Shown: positions 1-7,822 of the stretch, piece by piece
Position numbering within the stretch: position 1 is the stretch's first letter
Layout of the letters: each line of letters starts with the position of its first letter
The notes under the pieces: generated by a model
The model's database searches: none
What the model saw: the letters and a program-made list of their open reading frames with translations, nothing else
Told to the model about the DNA's origin: nothing
Assembly: GCA_031265345.1 (NCBI GenBank)
Contig: JAISCU010000315.1
Location: 1 to 14,143 of the forward strand
Source: Bifidobacteriaceae bacterium
Lineage (GTDB): Bacteria > Actinomycetota > Actinomycetes > Actinomycetales > WQXJ01
DNA length: 14,143 bases
Reading direction: 5' to 3'
Translations under genes and position numbers: made by a program

Positions 1-32
1 CGGGCGCGCGGGTTCTGGTGTGCTGCCGCGCA

Positions 33-91
33 GAAAGGGGTGCCCGAGGGAGCCGCGTTGGAGGGTGCGGACTCTCCTGGGCACCTCTTTC
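33..91. other. Long imperfect hairpin at the left edge
   Basis: Bases 33-52 pair with 72-91 to form a 20-position stem with one mismatch and three G-T wobbles, closing a 19-nt loop. The strongest block is GGTGCCC (39-45) against GGGCACC (79-85). The right arm can alternatively pair with 104-111 (see the hairpin at 106-126). No gene on either side within the window explains it. It could be a structured 3' end of a gene lying to the left, a leader RNA, or half of a mobile-element end. Function is not assigned. Confidence 0.4.
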
Positions 92-105
92 CCGCGCACT
101 TCCGT

Positions 106-126
106 GCCCGGCTCTCCTAGCCGGGC
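106..126 (+). terminator. Perfect 8-bp GC hairpin, possible terminator
   Basis: GCCCGGCT (106-113) and AGCCGGGC (119-126) are perfect complements around a 5-nt loop. There is no T-run after it on either strand, so it would be an atypical intrinsic terminator. A frame open from the left window edge stops at 118-120, so this may mark the end of a plus-strand transcript arriving from the left. The stem overlaps bases 104-111, which can also pair with 77-84, so the two folds exclude one another. Confidence 0.35.
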
Positions 127-288
127 GTTATGGGGTGTTAGGACTTCGCTTCGGTCCGGACGACTCGCACGAATTGGGGTCTGACCCGCACCGGACCTGC
201 GAGAACGCGGTAAAGACCCAACCATGCTTTCCAAATCGATGCACACCTGACTGGATCCCGGGTTTGATGGTTGTTTGCCTTGTTTTCG

Positions 289-605
289 GTGTTTGAGCTG
301 GGGGCGGAGGCCGCGGCGCGCTGGTGGGACACGTTGGCGGCGGTGGGCGGCCGGCTGTGTCGGGGGCGTGCGGGTGGGGATCGTCAAGTCGCCCGGCGGC
401 CGGGAGCGCGCCTACATCCGGGGGGCTGCCGGGCCTCGGCCGGCCGGCGGAGCTGTCGGCGTCCGAGGCCGGCTGCGGGTATCGCCTGGCGAACCGCGCC
501 GAGGGGTGGGACCGGGTCGACGAGGCGCTCGGGATCGGCGCCGACAAGAAGTGGGCGGCCGCAGACTGGTTGCCTCACCTGCGGGCCGATCGCCCGGCGG
601 GCTGA
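289..605 (+). pseudogene. Frameshifted coding remnant of unknown family
   Basis: No single frame is convincingly coding, but the G/C-at-third-position signature moves cleanly from frame to frame. From about 289 to 360 it lies in one frame (FELGAEAAARWWDTLAAVGG). From about 365 to 425 it lies in the next frame (VRVGIVKSPGGRERAYIRG). From about 425 to the TGA at 603-605 it lies in the third frame, where nearly every codon ends in G or C (WDRVDEALGIGADKKW, then WLPHLRADRPAG). Read together they give one protein of about 105 residues broken by two +1 shifts. A GTG at 289 is the only obvious start and has no ribosome binding site. I do not recognise the family. Two assembly errors would look the same. 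Confidence 0.5.
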
Positions 606-640
606 GATCGATCACCGGGCTGAGATCGATCACCGGGCTG
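599..640. repeat. 18-bp tandem duplication
   Basis: An 18-bp unit beginning GGGCTGAGATCGATC is present twice back to back (599-616 and 617-634), and the first six bases occur a third time at 635-640. It begins inside the stop region of the degraded frame and runs into non-coding DNA. It looks like a replication-slippage duplication and also duplicates two GATCGATC sites. No function is inferred. Confidence 0.8.
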
Positions 641-728
641 GTCGAACCACCTGGCGAGTTGGCCATATGGCCGGTGGCGACCGCCTCCCGTCCCGGGAGG
701 GGAGGGCGGACGCGGTCAGGGCGGCACG

Positions 729-754
729 CCCCGACCGGCGGCATCGTCCAACCG
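729..754 (+). repeat. Dispersed GC-rich repeat, intergenic copy 1
   Basis: The core GGCGGCATCGTCC lies at 737-749. Over 18 nt (737-754) this copy differs at only one position from the reverse complement of 10517-10534, which lies in the linker of the three-domain fusion gene nearly 10 kb away. The flanking CCGACC is also shared apart from a one-base indel. This is non-coding DNA, so the match is not explained by protein conservation. Confidence 0.55.
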
Positions 755-817
755 ACACCGTCGGACCGGGACAACCCGACCAGGGCAGCCAGCCCGACCA
801 AAATGACCAACCCGGCC

Positions 818-845
818 GGGCGGCATCGTGCGGCTGACGCCGCCC
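818..845 (-). terminator. Possible terminator after the secreted-protein gene
   Basis: GGGCGGC (818-824) and GCCGCCC (839-845) are perfect 7-bp complements with a 14-nt loop. They lie 16-43 nt past the stop codon (861-863) of the minus-strand gene. Read on the minus strand, the hairpin is followed after about a dozen bases by a short T-run near 798-801 rather than a proper U-tract. Position supports a terminator; the weak tail keeps confidence low. Confidence 0.35.
819..836 (+). repeat. Dispersed GC-rich repeat, intergenic copy 2
   Basis: The core GGCGGCATCGTGC lies at 819-831 and is followed by GGCTG. The 16-nt stretch 821-836 recurs with one change at 13284-13299, inside the C-terminal tail of the MalF-type permease gene. 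Its left part also forms one arm of the terminator-like hairpin at 818-845. Confidence 0.5.
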
Positions 846-860
846 GAACAGGAGACCGGC

Positions 861-3563
861 CTACTTGGGCGCGACGACCACCGCGGGCGACGTGCCGGAG
901 ATGGTCAGGCCCTGGTACTTGAGGGTCTGGGTCAGCTCGATGACGTTGCCGGCCTTCTCGGTGCTCGGGAGCTTGTAGGAGGCGGCGGTCGCGAAGGCCT
1001 TGCCGTTGCGGGTCCACGAGCGGGTCACGGTGGGCCAGCCCTCGGGCGCGACTGCCTGCAAGGTGGTGCCGGGCTTGGCCGCCCCCTCGGTGGCTCCACT
1101 GATGAGCCCGGCCAAAGCCGACGGGTCGAACACTTCGACGGTGGCAGTCGCGCTGACGCCGCCATAGGTGCCGGTGATGGTGCAAGTCCGCCGCGACGGC
1201 GCCTCGCCCGCCGGGAACGAGCAGCCCTCGCCCAGCGAATAGGTGTAGGCGGTCCCCGCGACACCCGCCGGGAGCACGTTGCCGAACGCGTCCTTCGCTT
1301 CAGCGGTCAGAACCACGCCCCCCGCGTTCGTGATGGCCTTCGCGGTCGGGGTGATCTTGAGAGAAGCCGCCGCGCCCAGTCCCACGGTGACCGAAGGCGA
1401 CGTGCCGGAGATGGTCAGGCCCTGGTACTTCAGCGTCCGCGTCAAGGCGATCACGTTGCCGACAGCCTCCGACTTGGGCAGGGTGTAGGTGGAAGCGGTC
1501 GAGAAGTTCTTGCCGTTGCGGGTCCACTGGCGCGTGATGGTGGGCCAGTCCTCGGGGCCGCCCGCCGTGAGCTTCGCGCCGGGGATCGCGTCGCCGGTGA
1601 TGGCGCCCGCGAGGGCTGAGGGGTCGAAGACCTCCACGGTGGCGGTCGCGGCGACCCCGTCATACGTGCCGGTGATGGTGCAGGTCCGCCGCGATGGCGC
1701 CTGGCCCGCCGGGAACGAGCAGCCCTCGCCCAGCGAATAGGCGTAGGTGGTTCCAGCCGCGGTTGCCGGGATCACGTTCCCCCGCGCGTCCTTGGCTTCC
1801 GCCGCGAGCACCACGCCACCGGCGTTCGTGATCGCCTTCACGGCTGGCGTGATCTTCAACGAGGCCGCGCTGCCCGTCCCGACGGTCAGCGCCGGGGAGG
1901 TCCCCGAGATCGTCACGCCCTGGTAGGTCATGGTCTGCTTGAGCACTATCACGTTGCCGAGTTTCTCGGTGCTCGGGAGCTTGTACGAGGTGGCGGTCGA
2001 AAACTTGGTGCCGTTCCGGGTCCACTCGCGGCTGATGGTGGGCCAACCGGCCGGGGGAGAAGCCTTCAGGGTCTCGCCGGGGATGGCCTGGCCGTCGATC
2101 GGCGCGGCCAGCGCGCTCGGGTCGAAGACCTCGATGCTCGCCTTCGCCGTCAAACCGTTGTACGTGGCGGTGATGGTGCAGGTGCGTCGCGACGGTGCCT
2201 CGCCGACCGGGAACTGGCACGAGTCGCCATATGAATAGGAGAACACGGTCCCCATGTCGGCCGCCGGCAGCACCGTGCCGTTGACGTCCCGCGCCTCGAT
2301 GGTGAGCGTGGGCGCGGCGGTGTTGGCCATGGCGACGCGATCCACCTTGAGCGACAATGATGGTCCGGTCGGGGCGTTGTCCTTGCCGCCGCTGGAGCCG
2401 CTCCCGCCGCGCAGGAGGTCCAGCCAATTGATCGTCCGCAGACGGCCCAGCAGGTAGTTCGCCCCGTCGCGGGCGATGCGCGCGATGGTCTGGTGGAACG
2501 ATTCGTCCGGCTCGCCCGGCGTCACGACCCACGGCAGCCCGGCCAGCGCCTCATCCAGCGCGGCCTGGGCGGTGTCGCGCAGGGCCTGGTCGATCTGGGC
2601 GCCGATCTGTTGCCACGGGGCGGTCGGGTCAAGGGTCACTTGGACGCCGATGCCGTTCAGCGAGTCCTGCAGCGACGTCACGATGGTCGTCTTCACGGCT
2701 TGGAGCGCCTGTTCGATGCGCAACGTGATCTCATCGCGAAGGGCCCGGGTCCCGGCGTTGACCAGGATCGAGACGTAATCGAGGTTCGCCAGCGTGGTGA
2801 CCACCGAATCGGCCTTCGAGCCGGCGTTGATATAGGCCGTGCCGGAGGCCAGCAGCCCGATGTTCCCGGTGTTCCACCCGGTGACCTGGATCTCCTTGGG
2901 AGTGTCGTTGATGTTCACGATCACGACCCGGCGTTGGTTCCAGGCCGTCACGTTGTAGTTGTAATACGACGTGTTGACTCCCACGCCGAGCGCGTAGATC
3001 GGCGAGCCGAGGTTGGACTTGACCTTGGTCGGCGCGGTGCCCACGCTCACCAGCGGCGCGCCCCAAACTTGGGCGACCAAGGATTCGGCGGTGGCCTGCT
3101 GGTCGGCGTCGAGCCCCAATGAGGCGATGATGTCCGCGACCGCGTAATCGATGGTGCGGTCGATGACCGCCTGGGTGAACTCGTTGGTCAGGACGGCGTT
3201 CAGGAGCTCCGATTCCGCCACCGAATCGACCGCCGAATCGATCAGAGCGTCGATCCGGTCGTCTTGGATGTACTGGGCTATGGCCCCCTTGGCGCCCGCT
3301 TTGATCAGCGGCGCGGCCAACTCGATGATGGCCTCCGGGTTGCCGATGGTCGAGCGGACGGTCCCGGCAACCAGGTCTTCGACGGTGCCGACCATCCCCG
3401 AGTACGCTTGGGCCACTTGGTCCGTGACCAGCTGGGTCAGTTGTTCATAGGTGGCGACGGACTGGTCGATCTCTTCGGGGGTTTGTGCCGCCATCGCTGG
3501 GGTGGCCACCAGACTGGCGGTCACGGCTATGGCCAGCGCGGGCACAAGAAGGCGTTTCTTCAT
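861..3563 (-). CDS. Secreted protein with three tandem Ig-like units
   Basis: This 900-aa protein starts MKKRLLVPALAIAVTASLVA, a textbook signal peptide with probable cleavage after A25 (TPAMA). Residues 26 to about 400 are a helix-rich region of unknown family, ending in a Gly/Ser linker near GGSGSSGGK. Residues about 403-900 are three 166-aa units. Each has a Big-type Ig-like half with two cysteines in C-x-FP-x(3)-APSRRTC, probably a disulfide, and a second half with the W-x-RNG...Y-x-LP signature common in actinobacterial surface proteins. It ends at APK with no LPXTG motif and no C-terminal membrane helix, so release or non-covalent wall binding is expected. The ATG at 3563 is chosen for the signal peptide. 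No Shine-Dalgarno sequence precedes it, and a TAGCAT at 3628-3633 is only a weak -10 candidate. Adhesion or matrix binding is plausible, not shown. Confidence 0.88.
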   Translation of the reverse strand: MKKRLLVPALAIAVTASLVATPAMAAQTPEEIDQSVATYEQLTQLVTDQVAQAYSGMVGTVEDLVAGTVRSTIGNPEAIIELAAPLIKAGAKGAIAQYIQDDRIDALIDSAVDSVAESELLNAVLTNEFTQAVIDRTIDYAVADIIASLGLDADQQATAESLVAQVWGAPLVSVGTAPTKVKSNLGSPIYALGVGVNTSYYNYNVTAWNQRRVVIVNINDTPKEIQVTGWNTGNIGLLASGTAYINAGSKADSVVTTLANLDYVSILVNAGTRALRDEITLRIEQALQAVKTTIVTSLQDSLNGIGVQVTLDPTAPWQQIGAQIDQALRDTAQAALDEALAGLPWVVTPGEPDESFHQTIARIARDGANYLLGRLRTINWLDLLRGGSGSSGGKDNAPTGPSLSLKVDRVAMANTAAPTLTIEARDVNGTVLPAADMGTVFSYSYGDSCQFPVGEAPSRRTCTITATYNGLTAKASIEVFDPSALAAPIDGQAIPGETLKASPPAGWPTISREWTRNGTKFSTATSYKLPSTEKLGNVIVLKQTMTYQGVTISGTSPALTVGTGSAASLKITPAVKAITNAGGVVLAAEAKDARGNVIPATAAGTTYAYSLGEGCSFPAGQAPSRRTCTITGTYDGVAATATVEVFDPSALAGAITGDAIPGAKLTAGGPEDWPTITRQWTRNGKNFSTASTYTLPKSEAVGNVIALTRTLKYQGLTISGTSPSVTVGLGAAASLKITPTAKAITNAGGVVLTAEAKDAFGNVLPAGVAGTAYTYSLGEGCSFPAGEAPSRRTCTITGTYGGVSATATVEVFDPSALAGLISGATEGAAKPGTTLQAVAPEGWPTVTRSWTRNGKAFATAASYKLPSTEKAGNVIELTQTLKYQGLTISGTSPAVVVAPK
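864..2357 (-). repeat. Three in-frame 498-bp tandem repeats
   Basis: The APSRRTC-encoding segment recurs at 1182, 1680 and 2178, exactly 498 bp apart both times, giving units 864-1361, 1362-1859 and 1860-2357. Units 2 and 3 are closer to each other (both contain AITNAGGVVL and GEGCSFPAG) than to unit 1, which has GDSCQFPVG. The order suggests one older duplication and a more recent one at the C-terminal end. Copy number is probably variable between strains because the DNA repeats are long and similar. Confidence 0.85.
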
Positions 3564-3646
3564 TTGGAGGGCTACCGATCTTTGGAGTTGTGGCTGGATG
3601 GCAAGCGCGTCGATGCGCCTGGGCTCAATGCTACCGGATGGTTCCC

Positions 3647-6600
3647 CTACCCAGCCGCTACTTTGGCCCTCCAACCAGGGTCGAACGCGCCCGCCTGGGC
3701 CACGTCGACGTAATCCGCGTAGCACTCCGCGAGGAGCACGGGCGGCACATCCGCCAGCGGCATGGGGCCGCCGTCTTCCCGGCCCCTGAAGGACAGCCTC
3801 TCGACCGCGGCCGGCGCCTGCTCCTCGGGTATCGCCGCGCCGCTGAACTGCAGCACCACCTGGATGCCCGCCGTGGGCAGGTCCTTGACGTATTCGATGA
3901 ACCAGGGGCCGTCGATCGCTTCGCCCCTCCTGTAGCCCCGCTTCTTGGTTCTGGCCCGGATGGCGAACGAGTCCGAGAGCCACCCCTCGTGGTCATCGAT
4001 ACGCGCGTCGTCACCCGGGGCGACCGGCGGCGGTCCCGCGTCGAACTGGGCGAACAGCGGCTCGACCTCGTAATCCCGCAGGTGGGCCTCCCAGGCCTGG
4101 GCCTCCTCGGCCGTCACCAAAACCCGGTGCGCGAGCGAGACGCGGTCGTGGTGGCGGCCCGGGACGGCGGCATCGTGCAAATCTGTGACCGTGCCGTCCT
4201 CGGTGGGGCGGACCAGACTGTAAGTCCCTGTCGCCCCCGCCTGGGCGACCCGCCAGACCAGGGCGGCGGCCAGATGGCGCATGACCGGATGGTCCAGGAA
4301 CACCGCGCGCCAGGTCGCGCCGTCCCATGCCCGCTCAATGCACATCGCCTCGTACAGACGTGCAGTCTGGTCCCGTGCCACCCCGGTCAGTTCCTTCTTT
4401 GACCTTGTCAACTGCGCTTTAGCGGCCTTGACCAAGTCCGGGTCATCGGCCAATCCGGGCTTGGGCAACGCCTTGATCGCCTGGCCGCCCCGGTCCGCCA
4501 GCGCGACCGTCAATGCTCCGGTCTTGGGCGCGCGGGTGATCCGTCCCGTGAAGGCGCGCGGCCCGTAATCCAGGTGAAGCAGGCCGTCATCCTCGAACCC
4601 GGCGGCGGGAATGGTGTGGTCAGCCAACTCGTCGGTGCTCCAGCCGTGCTTCCGGGCGATCTGCGCCGCCAATTCGGTCGCCTTGTTCCGGACGGTCTCC
4701 TGGTGGAACTGTCGCGAAATGGCCAGAACGAACTGAATGGCGGGCGGGTCGTCGTTGATCGCCGCTGCTGTGACGAGGGCTTCGAACTGGGCTCGCCGGG
4801 CGACGGAGGTGCGCATGAAGCGACGGCAGCTGTCGGCGAGGTAATGGCCCGGCATGCCGGAAGTCAACGCCAACAGGCCCTTCTCCTTGATCGCGGTCCC
4901 GAAACGCACCCGCGCCCGTTCGCGCCGCAGCATCTCCCAGACCTGGTCGCGGGTCACCTGCTCGAGGGCTTCGCGCGGCAGGTAGTCCGGCCAATGGGCG
5001 GCGCCCGACTTGAAATCGGCCAGGCGTTGGTCCGCGTTGGCCTCGGCGTACTCGCGGCATTCGGCGTCCGGATAGCCTTCCGAATCGTGCGCCAGCCAGG
5101 CGTCCAGCACGAACCTGCCGAGCGCCTCCTGGCTCGGCCTGTCCAGCAGCGCCACGTAGCGCGGAATCACGCCCGCGCCCGCTGGGTCCTTCAATTTGAC
5201 GGCCAGCACCGCCCACCATTTGAGGATCTCTGGGTCCACTTGGTTGCGGTTTTCGGTGGACGATGCCGCGCGCCCGGCCCGGTTCGCTGGCACCGTCTTG
5301 GCGCTGGGTCGGTCTTGGGCGTCATTGGTGGCGCGGGCCTGGGGCTGCGCCCAGCGGCATTCAGGCATGTTGTCGAGCGGGAACCAGCTCATCGAAGCGG
5401 GCGGCTTCTTCTTCAGCCCCCGTTTGGCCGCCTGTCGGAGCGCTTCGGGGGTGAGCATGGTTGAAATGTCCTCGTCCATGGCCGATAGCGCTCCCAACAG
5501 GTGGGCCTGGACGCGCTCGTCCTGCTCGCGACCGAAGGCGTGCTTCAGGTGGTCTGTCGCCTCGGGATCAGCGATGCGGGCAAGCCAATCCGCTGCCAGC
5601 ATCCGGACTTCGGGGTCAACGTGGTCCAAGGCGGGGACTGCGATGGCGAGCACATCGATGTGCTTGGCCAGCAGGTCTTGGGCCTTGATTCGGTGTGGGT
5701 TCTTCTCGTGGGTCGCCATGTCGGTGAGCGCTTGGACCAGTTTGGGTGGGAGTGCGGGGAACATCTCGAGAATTCGAAGCGCGGTGACCGTGCCCTGGTT
5801 CCAGGTCCAACTGCGGAACGGGTCGTACTCGAGTTTCCAAGCGAGCCGCTCGGGATTCTCTGCGAAGAAGGGCCAGACCTTGTCCGGATCGCGGTGAGCC
5901 AGGCCGTTCTCGTCGAAAACGAGGTCCACGACGCATTCCAGGGGGTCGAAGCGCTGGTCGTACCGGTCGCGCGCTTTCCGCCCCACGACTGCCCTGATGG
6001 CGGGCACGACCAGTCTGAGGTCGCACTCGGCGCCCTCGCCGGTGTCCAGTTCGTCGCCGTGCCAGTACCAATAGCCGTCGTCACGTCGCTCGAGAGCGCG
6101 TCGGACGCCGATCGCCAGGGGGACTGAACCCATGCATCGAACGATCCGTGTTTCGAGGAACGGGTCCAGCCAGGCCGGTTCCTGGGCCGAATCCCCGTTG
6201 AGCCAAGCGCGCACGGCATCGAAATCCTTGCTGGTCAAAGCCAATACGGTGTTGGCGTGTTCGGCGTAGAAGCGGTCACCGGACGGGTCGGGGTCTTCCC
6301 GGAGGGTCGTTTCGGCCCATCCGACCAGATCGGTTTTGAGCCTCTGAGTGAACGCCTCGTCCAACTTGGAGGTTTTCCGCGTTGGCGCGGGTGGGATCAC
6401 CAAGCGTGCTTGTTCGGACGCTGACAGCATGCGATTCTTCTGCAGCGCGAGGCTGAAACGCGCGGCGAGGTCGCTGTCGTTTTCCCGTGCCAAGCGTGCC
6501 TCTATGAGCGCGCGCTCGTGTGGTCCGGCAATGCCAACCAACTCGACAATGGATTCAAGTTGATCTGTCCGTGCATTGTCGATCACGCGCGCGAGCGCTC

Positions 6601-7354
6601 TCAGACGCAATGCTGGCGGGAGCTGAACGATTCCATTTGCGGCGGCTTCGCGCAAGGCCCGCGCAGGGGCGATAGCCCAGTCGGCCAAGACGGGCGTCAG
6701 AGCCGCGCGGAGGTGCGCGTCTTGCGTCATCCACTCGACGGCCTTGACCCGAACTGGGCCGTGCAGTTTCCCGACGACGGTTGGTATCGACGCCACGTTG
6801 GCAGCCAAGTACCGGGTCATCGCCATCTCGGTCTTGCAGTCGCGGCGTACCGAGTTGATCAATTGCCGTCGCCATGACGTGATGAGGTTGCTCCACCGGA
6901 ACCAGAACAATGGAACGGTGATAATCGTGACGGCTTGGGTGGGGTCGACGCCGTCTGCCGCCAACCAAGCGCTGAGGAGTTTCGGGTCCCAGGCCTCCAG
7001 CAAGCCCACTGCGCCCATCCGGAGGATCTGCAGCGCGCAGAACCAGTTCGGCGGAGAGCCCGGCCAGCCCTCGTCGGCGTCCCAGTCGTATCCCGTGGCC
7101 GCCAGCCGGCCCAACCGCACCCATTGTTCCGGGGATAACGCGAATGGCTTCTTGGCCAAGCGTCGGCGCGCCTCGCTCTCGCCCTGGACCAAGTGCCGCG
7201 CTAGCACTTCCCGGTCTGGTGGTGGCAACGACTCCAGTCGTTGGCTGCCTTCTCCTGAGATCACATAATCGAACGCGAACGCGGCCAGGCCGGGACGCTC
7301 CTCGCGCAACTCGGCCAGAGCCTTGACCAGCAGCTTGGGCTTGGTGGACGGCAT
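3647..7354 (-). CDS. DUF4132 family protein (YehI/MolR-like)
   Basis: This 1235-aa soluble protein has no signal peptide or membrane segment. The first two thirds are helix-rich, with HEAT-like segments around residues 560-630 (VDPEVRMLAADWLARI). A Pro/Ala/Asn-rich linker follows at about 655-705. The DUF4132 module is C-terminal: LHLDYGPRAFTGRI near 920, RAWDGATWRAVFLDHPVMRHLAAALVW near 1005-1035, and the terminal PVLLAECYADYVDV. E. coli YehI has similar size and layout; the family has no established biochemical activity. Two ATGs lie at 7360 and 7354. GAAGGAG abuts the first but sits six bases from the second, so 7354 is preferred. The frame stays open further upstream, but only through the 92-bp repeat array. 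The gene ends 83 bp before the secreted-protein gene on the same strand; cotranscription is possible but not required. Confidence 0.88.
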   Translation of the reverse strand: MPSTKPKLLVKALAELREERPGLAAFAFDYVISGEGSQRLESLPPPDREVLARHLVQGESEARRRLAKKPFALSPEQWVRLGRLAATGYDWDADEGWPGSPPNWFCALQILRMGAVGLLEAWDPKLLSAWLAADGVDPTQAVTIITVPLFWFRWSNLITSWRRQLINSVRRDCKTEMAMTRYLAANVASIPTVVGKLHGPVRVKAVEWMTQDAHLRAALTPVLADWAIAPARALREAAANGIVQLPPALRLRALARVIDNARTDQLESIVELVGIAGPHERALIEARLARENDSDLAARFSLALQKNRMLSASEQARLVIPPAPTRKTSKLDEAFTQRLKTDLVGWAETTLREDPDPSGDRFYAEHANTVLALTSKDFDAVRAWLNGDSAQEPAWLDPFLETRIVRCMGSVPLAIGVRRALERRDDGYWYWHGDELDTGEGAECDLRLVVPAIRAVVGRKARDRYDQRFDPLECVVDLVFDENGLAHRDPDKVWPFFAENPERLAWKLEYDPFRSWTWNQGTVTALRILEMFPALPPKLVQALTDMATHEKNPHRIKAQDLLAKHIDVLAIAVPALDHVDPEVRMLAADWLARIADPEATDHLKHAFGREQDERVQAHLLGALSAMDEDISTMLTPEALRQAAKRGLKKKPPASMSWFPLDNMPECRWAQPQARATNDAQDRPSAKTVPANRAGRAASSTENRNQVDPEILKWWAVLAVKLKDPAGAGVIPRYVALLDRPSQEALGRFVLDAWLAHDSEGYPDAECREYAEANADQRLADFKSGAAHWPDYLPREALEQVTRDQVWEMLRRERARVRFGTAIKEKGLLALTSGMPGHYLADSCRRFMRTSVARRAQFEALVTAAAINDDPPAIQFVLAISRQFHQETVRNKATELAAQIARKHGWSTDELADHTIPAAGFEDDGLLHLDYGPRAFTGRITRAPKTGALTVALADRGGQAIKALPKPGLADDPDLVKAAKAQLTRSKKELTGVARDQTARLYEAMCIERAWDGATWRAVFLDHPVMRHLAAALVWRVAQAGATGTYSLVRPTEDGTVTDLHDAAVPGRHHDRVSLAHRVLVTAEEAQAWEAHLRDYEVEPLFAQFDAGPPPVAPGDDARIDDHEGWLSDSFAIRARTKKRGYRRGEAIDGPWFIEYVKDLPTAGIQVVLQFSGAAIPEEQAPAAVERLSFRGREDGGPMPLADVPPVLLAECYADYVDVAQAGAFDPGWRAKVAAG

Positions 7355-7427
7355 CGTCATCTCCTTCGCCTGGGGCGGCGTAGCTAACGGTTCAGCCCTT
7401 ACGGTAGCGGTCTGCGGCTGGTCACTC

Positions 7428-7726
7428 GGACCAAAACCCGTTCCGGGGACGGCTCGACCCGGTTTCCTGTCCCCAGAACCTCTCGAAGTCCCAATTGAGC
7501 AGCTCGACCGCCCGAACTTGGACCAAAACCCGTTCCGGGGACAATTCCTCACCCGAAGCTGTCCCCAAAGTCCTCCGAAGTCCCAACTCGACCATCCGCC
7601 AGCCTGAACTTGGACCAAAACCCGTTCCGGGGACATCGCCGCCCGGTTTCCTGTCCCCAGAACCTCTCGAAGTCCAAATTGAGCCGCCCCGCAGCCCGAA
7701 CTTGGACCAAAACCCGTTCCGGGGAC
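7428..7726. repeat. Tandem array of 92-bp units (three full, one partial)
   Basis: A 23-nt core beginning GGACCAAAAC and ending CCGGGGAC is identical at 7428-7450, 7520-7542, 7612-7634 and 7704-7726, each exactly 92 bp apart. The 69 nt between cores are related but vary: intervals 1 and 3 share a long block (GTTTCCTGTCCCCAGAACC...), while interval 2 has diverged. In intervals 1 and 3, GTTCCGGGGAC can pair with GTCCCCAGAAC 18 nt downstream (for example 7440-7450 with 7469-7479), giving one hairpin per unit. Because 92 is not a multiple of three, the array is not a protein repeat. It fills most of the gap upstream of the DUF4132 gene. Confidence 0.92.
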
Positions 7727-7822
7727 GCGCGGGCACAAGAAAACCTCTTCGGCGGAGGGCCTGTCGGAGCGACGGCAGCTACGCTCGCCACCGAATCACT
7801 ACCTGGCGATGACCTGCAACCG

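Larger units (their letters stand above)
606..860. other. Non-coding stretch between remnant and secreted-protein gene
   Basis: No frame here shows a coding signature. It contains a 7-bp perfect hairpin (684-690 with 694-700, 3-nt loop) and two copies of the dispersed GC-rich motif (737-749 and 819-831). The right end holds the likely transcript end of the minus-strand gene that stops at 861. Confidence 0.6.

Noticed and set aside
128..260. Possible tRNA or small structured RNA around an inverted repeat GGTCCGG (153-159) / CCGGACC (191-197)
   Set aside because: No cloverleaf, anticodon arm or T-loop consensus could be fitted; the single inverted repeat is weak evidence in GC-rich DNA.
412..1185. 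257-codon minus-strand frame
   Set aside because: It crosses the 3' end of the secreted-protein gene in the wrong frame and the non-coding stretch; no family motif and an Arg/Pro/His-rich shadow composition.
3564..3983. Upstream extension of the secreted-protein frame by 140 codons to an ATG at 3983
   Set aside because: It lies inside the 3' end of the DUF4132 gene in another frame, reads as Arg/Gly-rich shadow sequence, and would bury a clear signal peptide starting at 3563.
7428..7726. CRISPR array
   Set aside because: The identical 23-nt cores are regularly spaced, but the 69-nt intervals are related to each other and twice too long for spacers, and no cas gene is present.
7355..7738. 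Upstream extension of the DUF4132 frame by 128 codons
   Set aside because: It translates the 92-bp array, whose reading frame rotates from unit to unit, and ignores the GAAGGAG site placed just before 7354.
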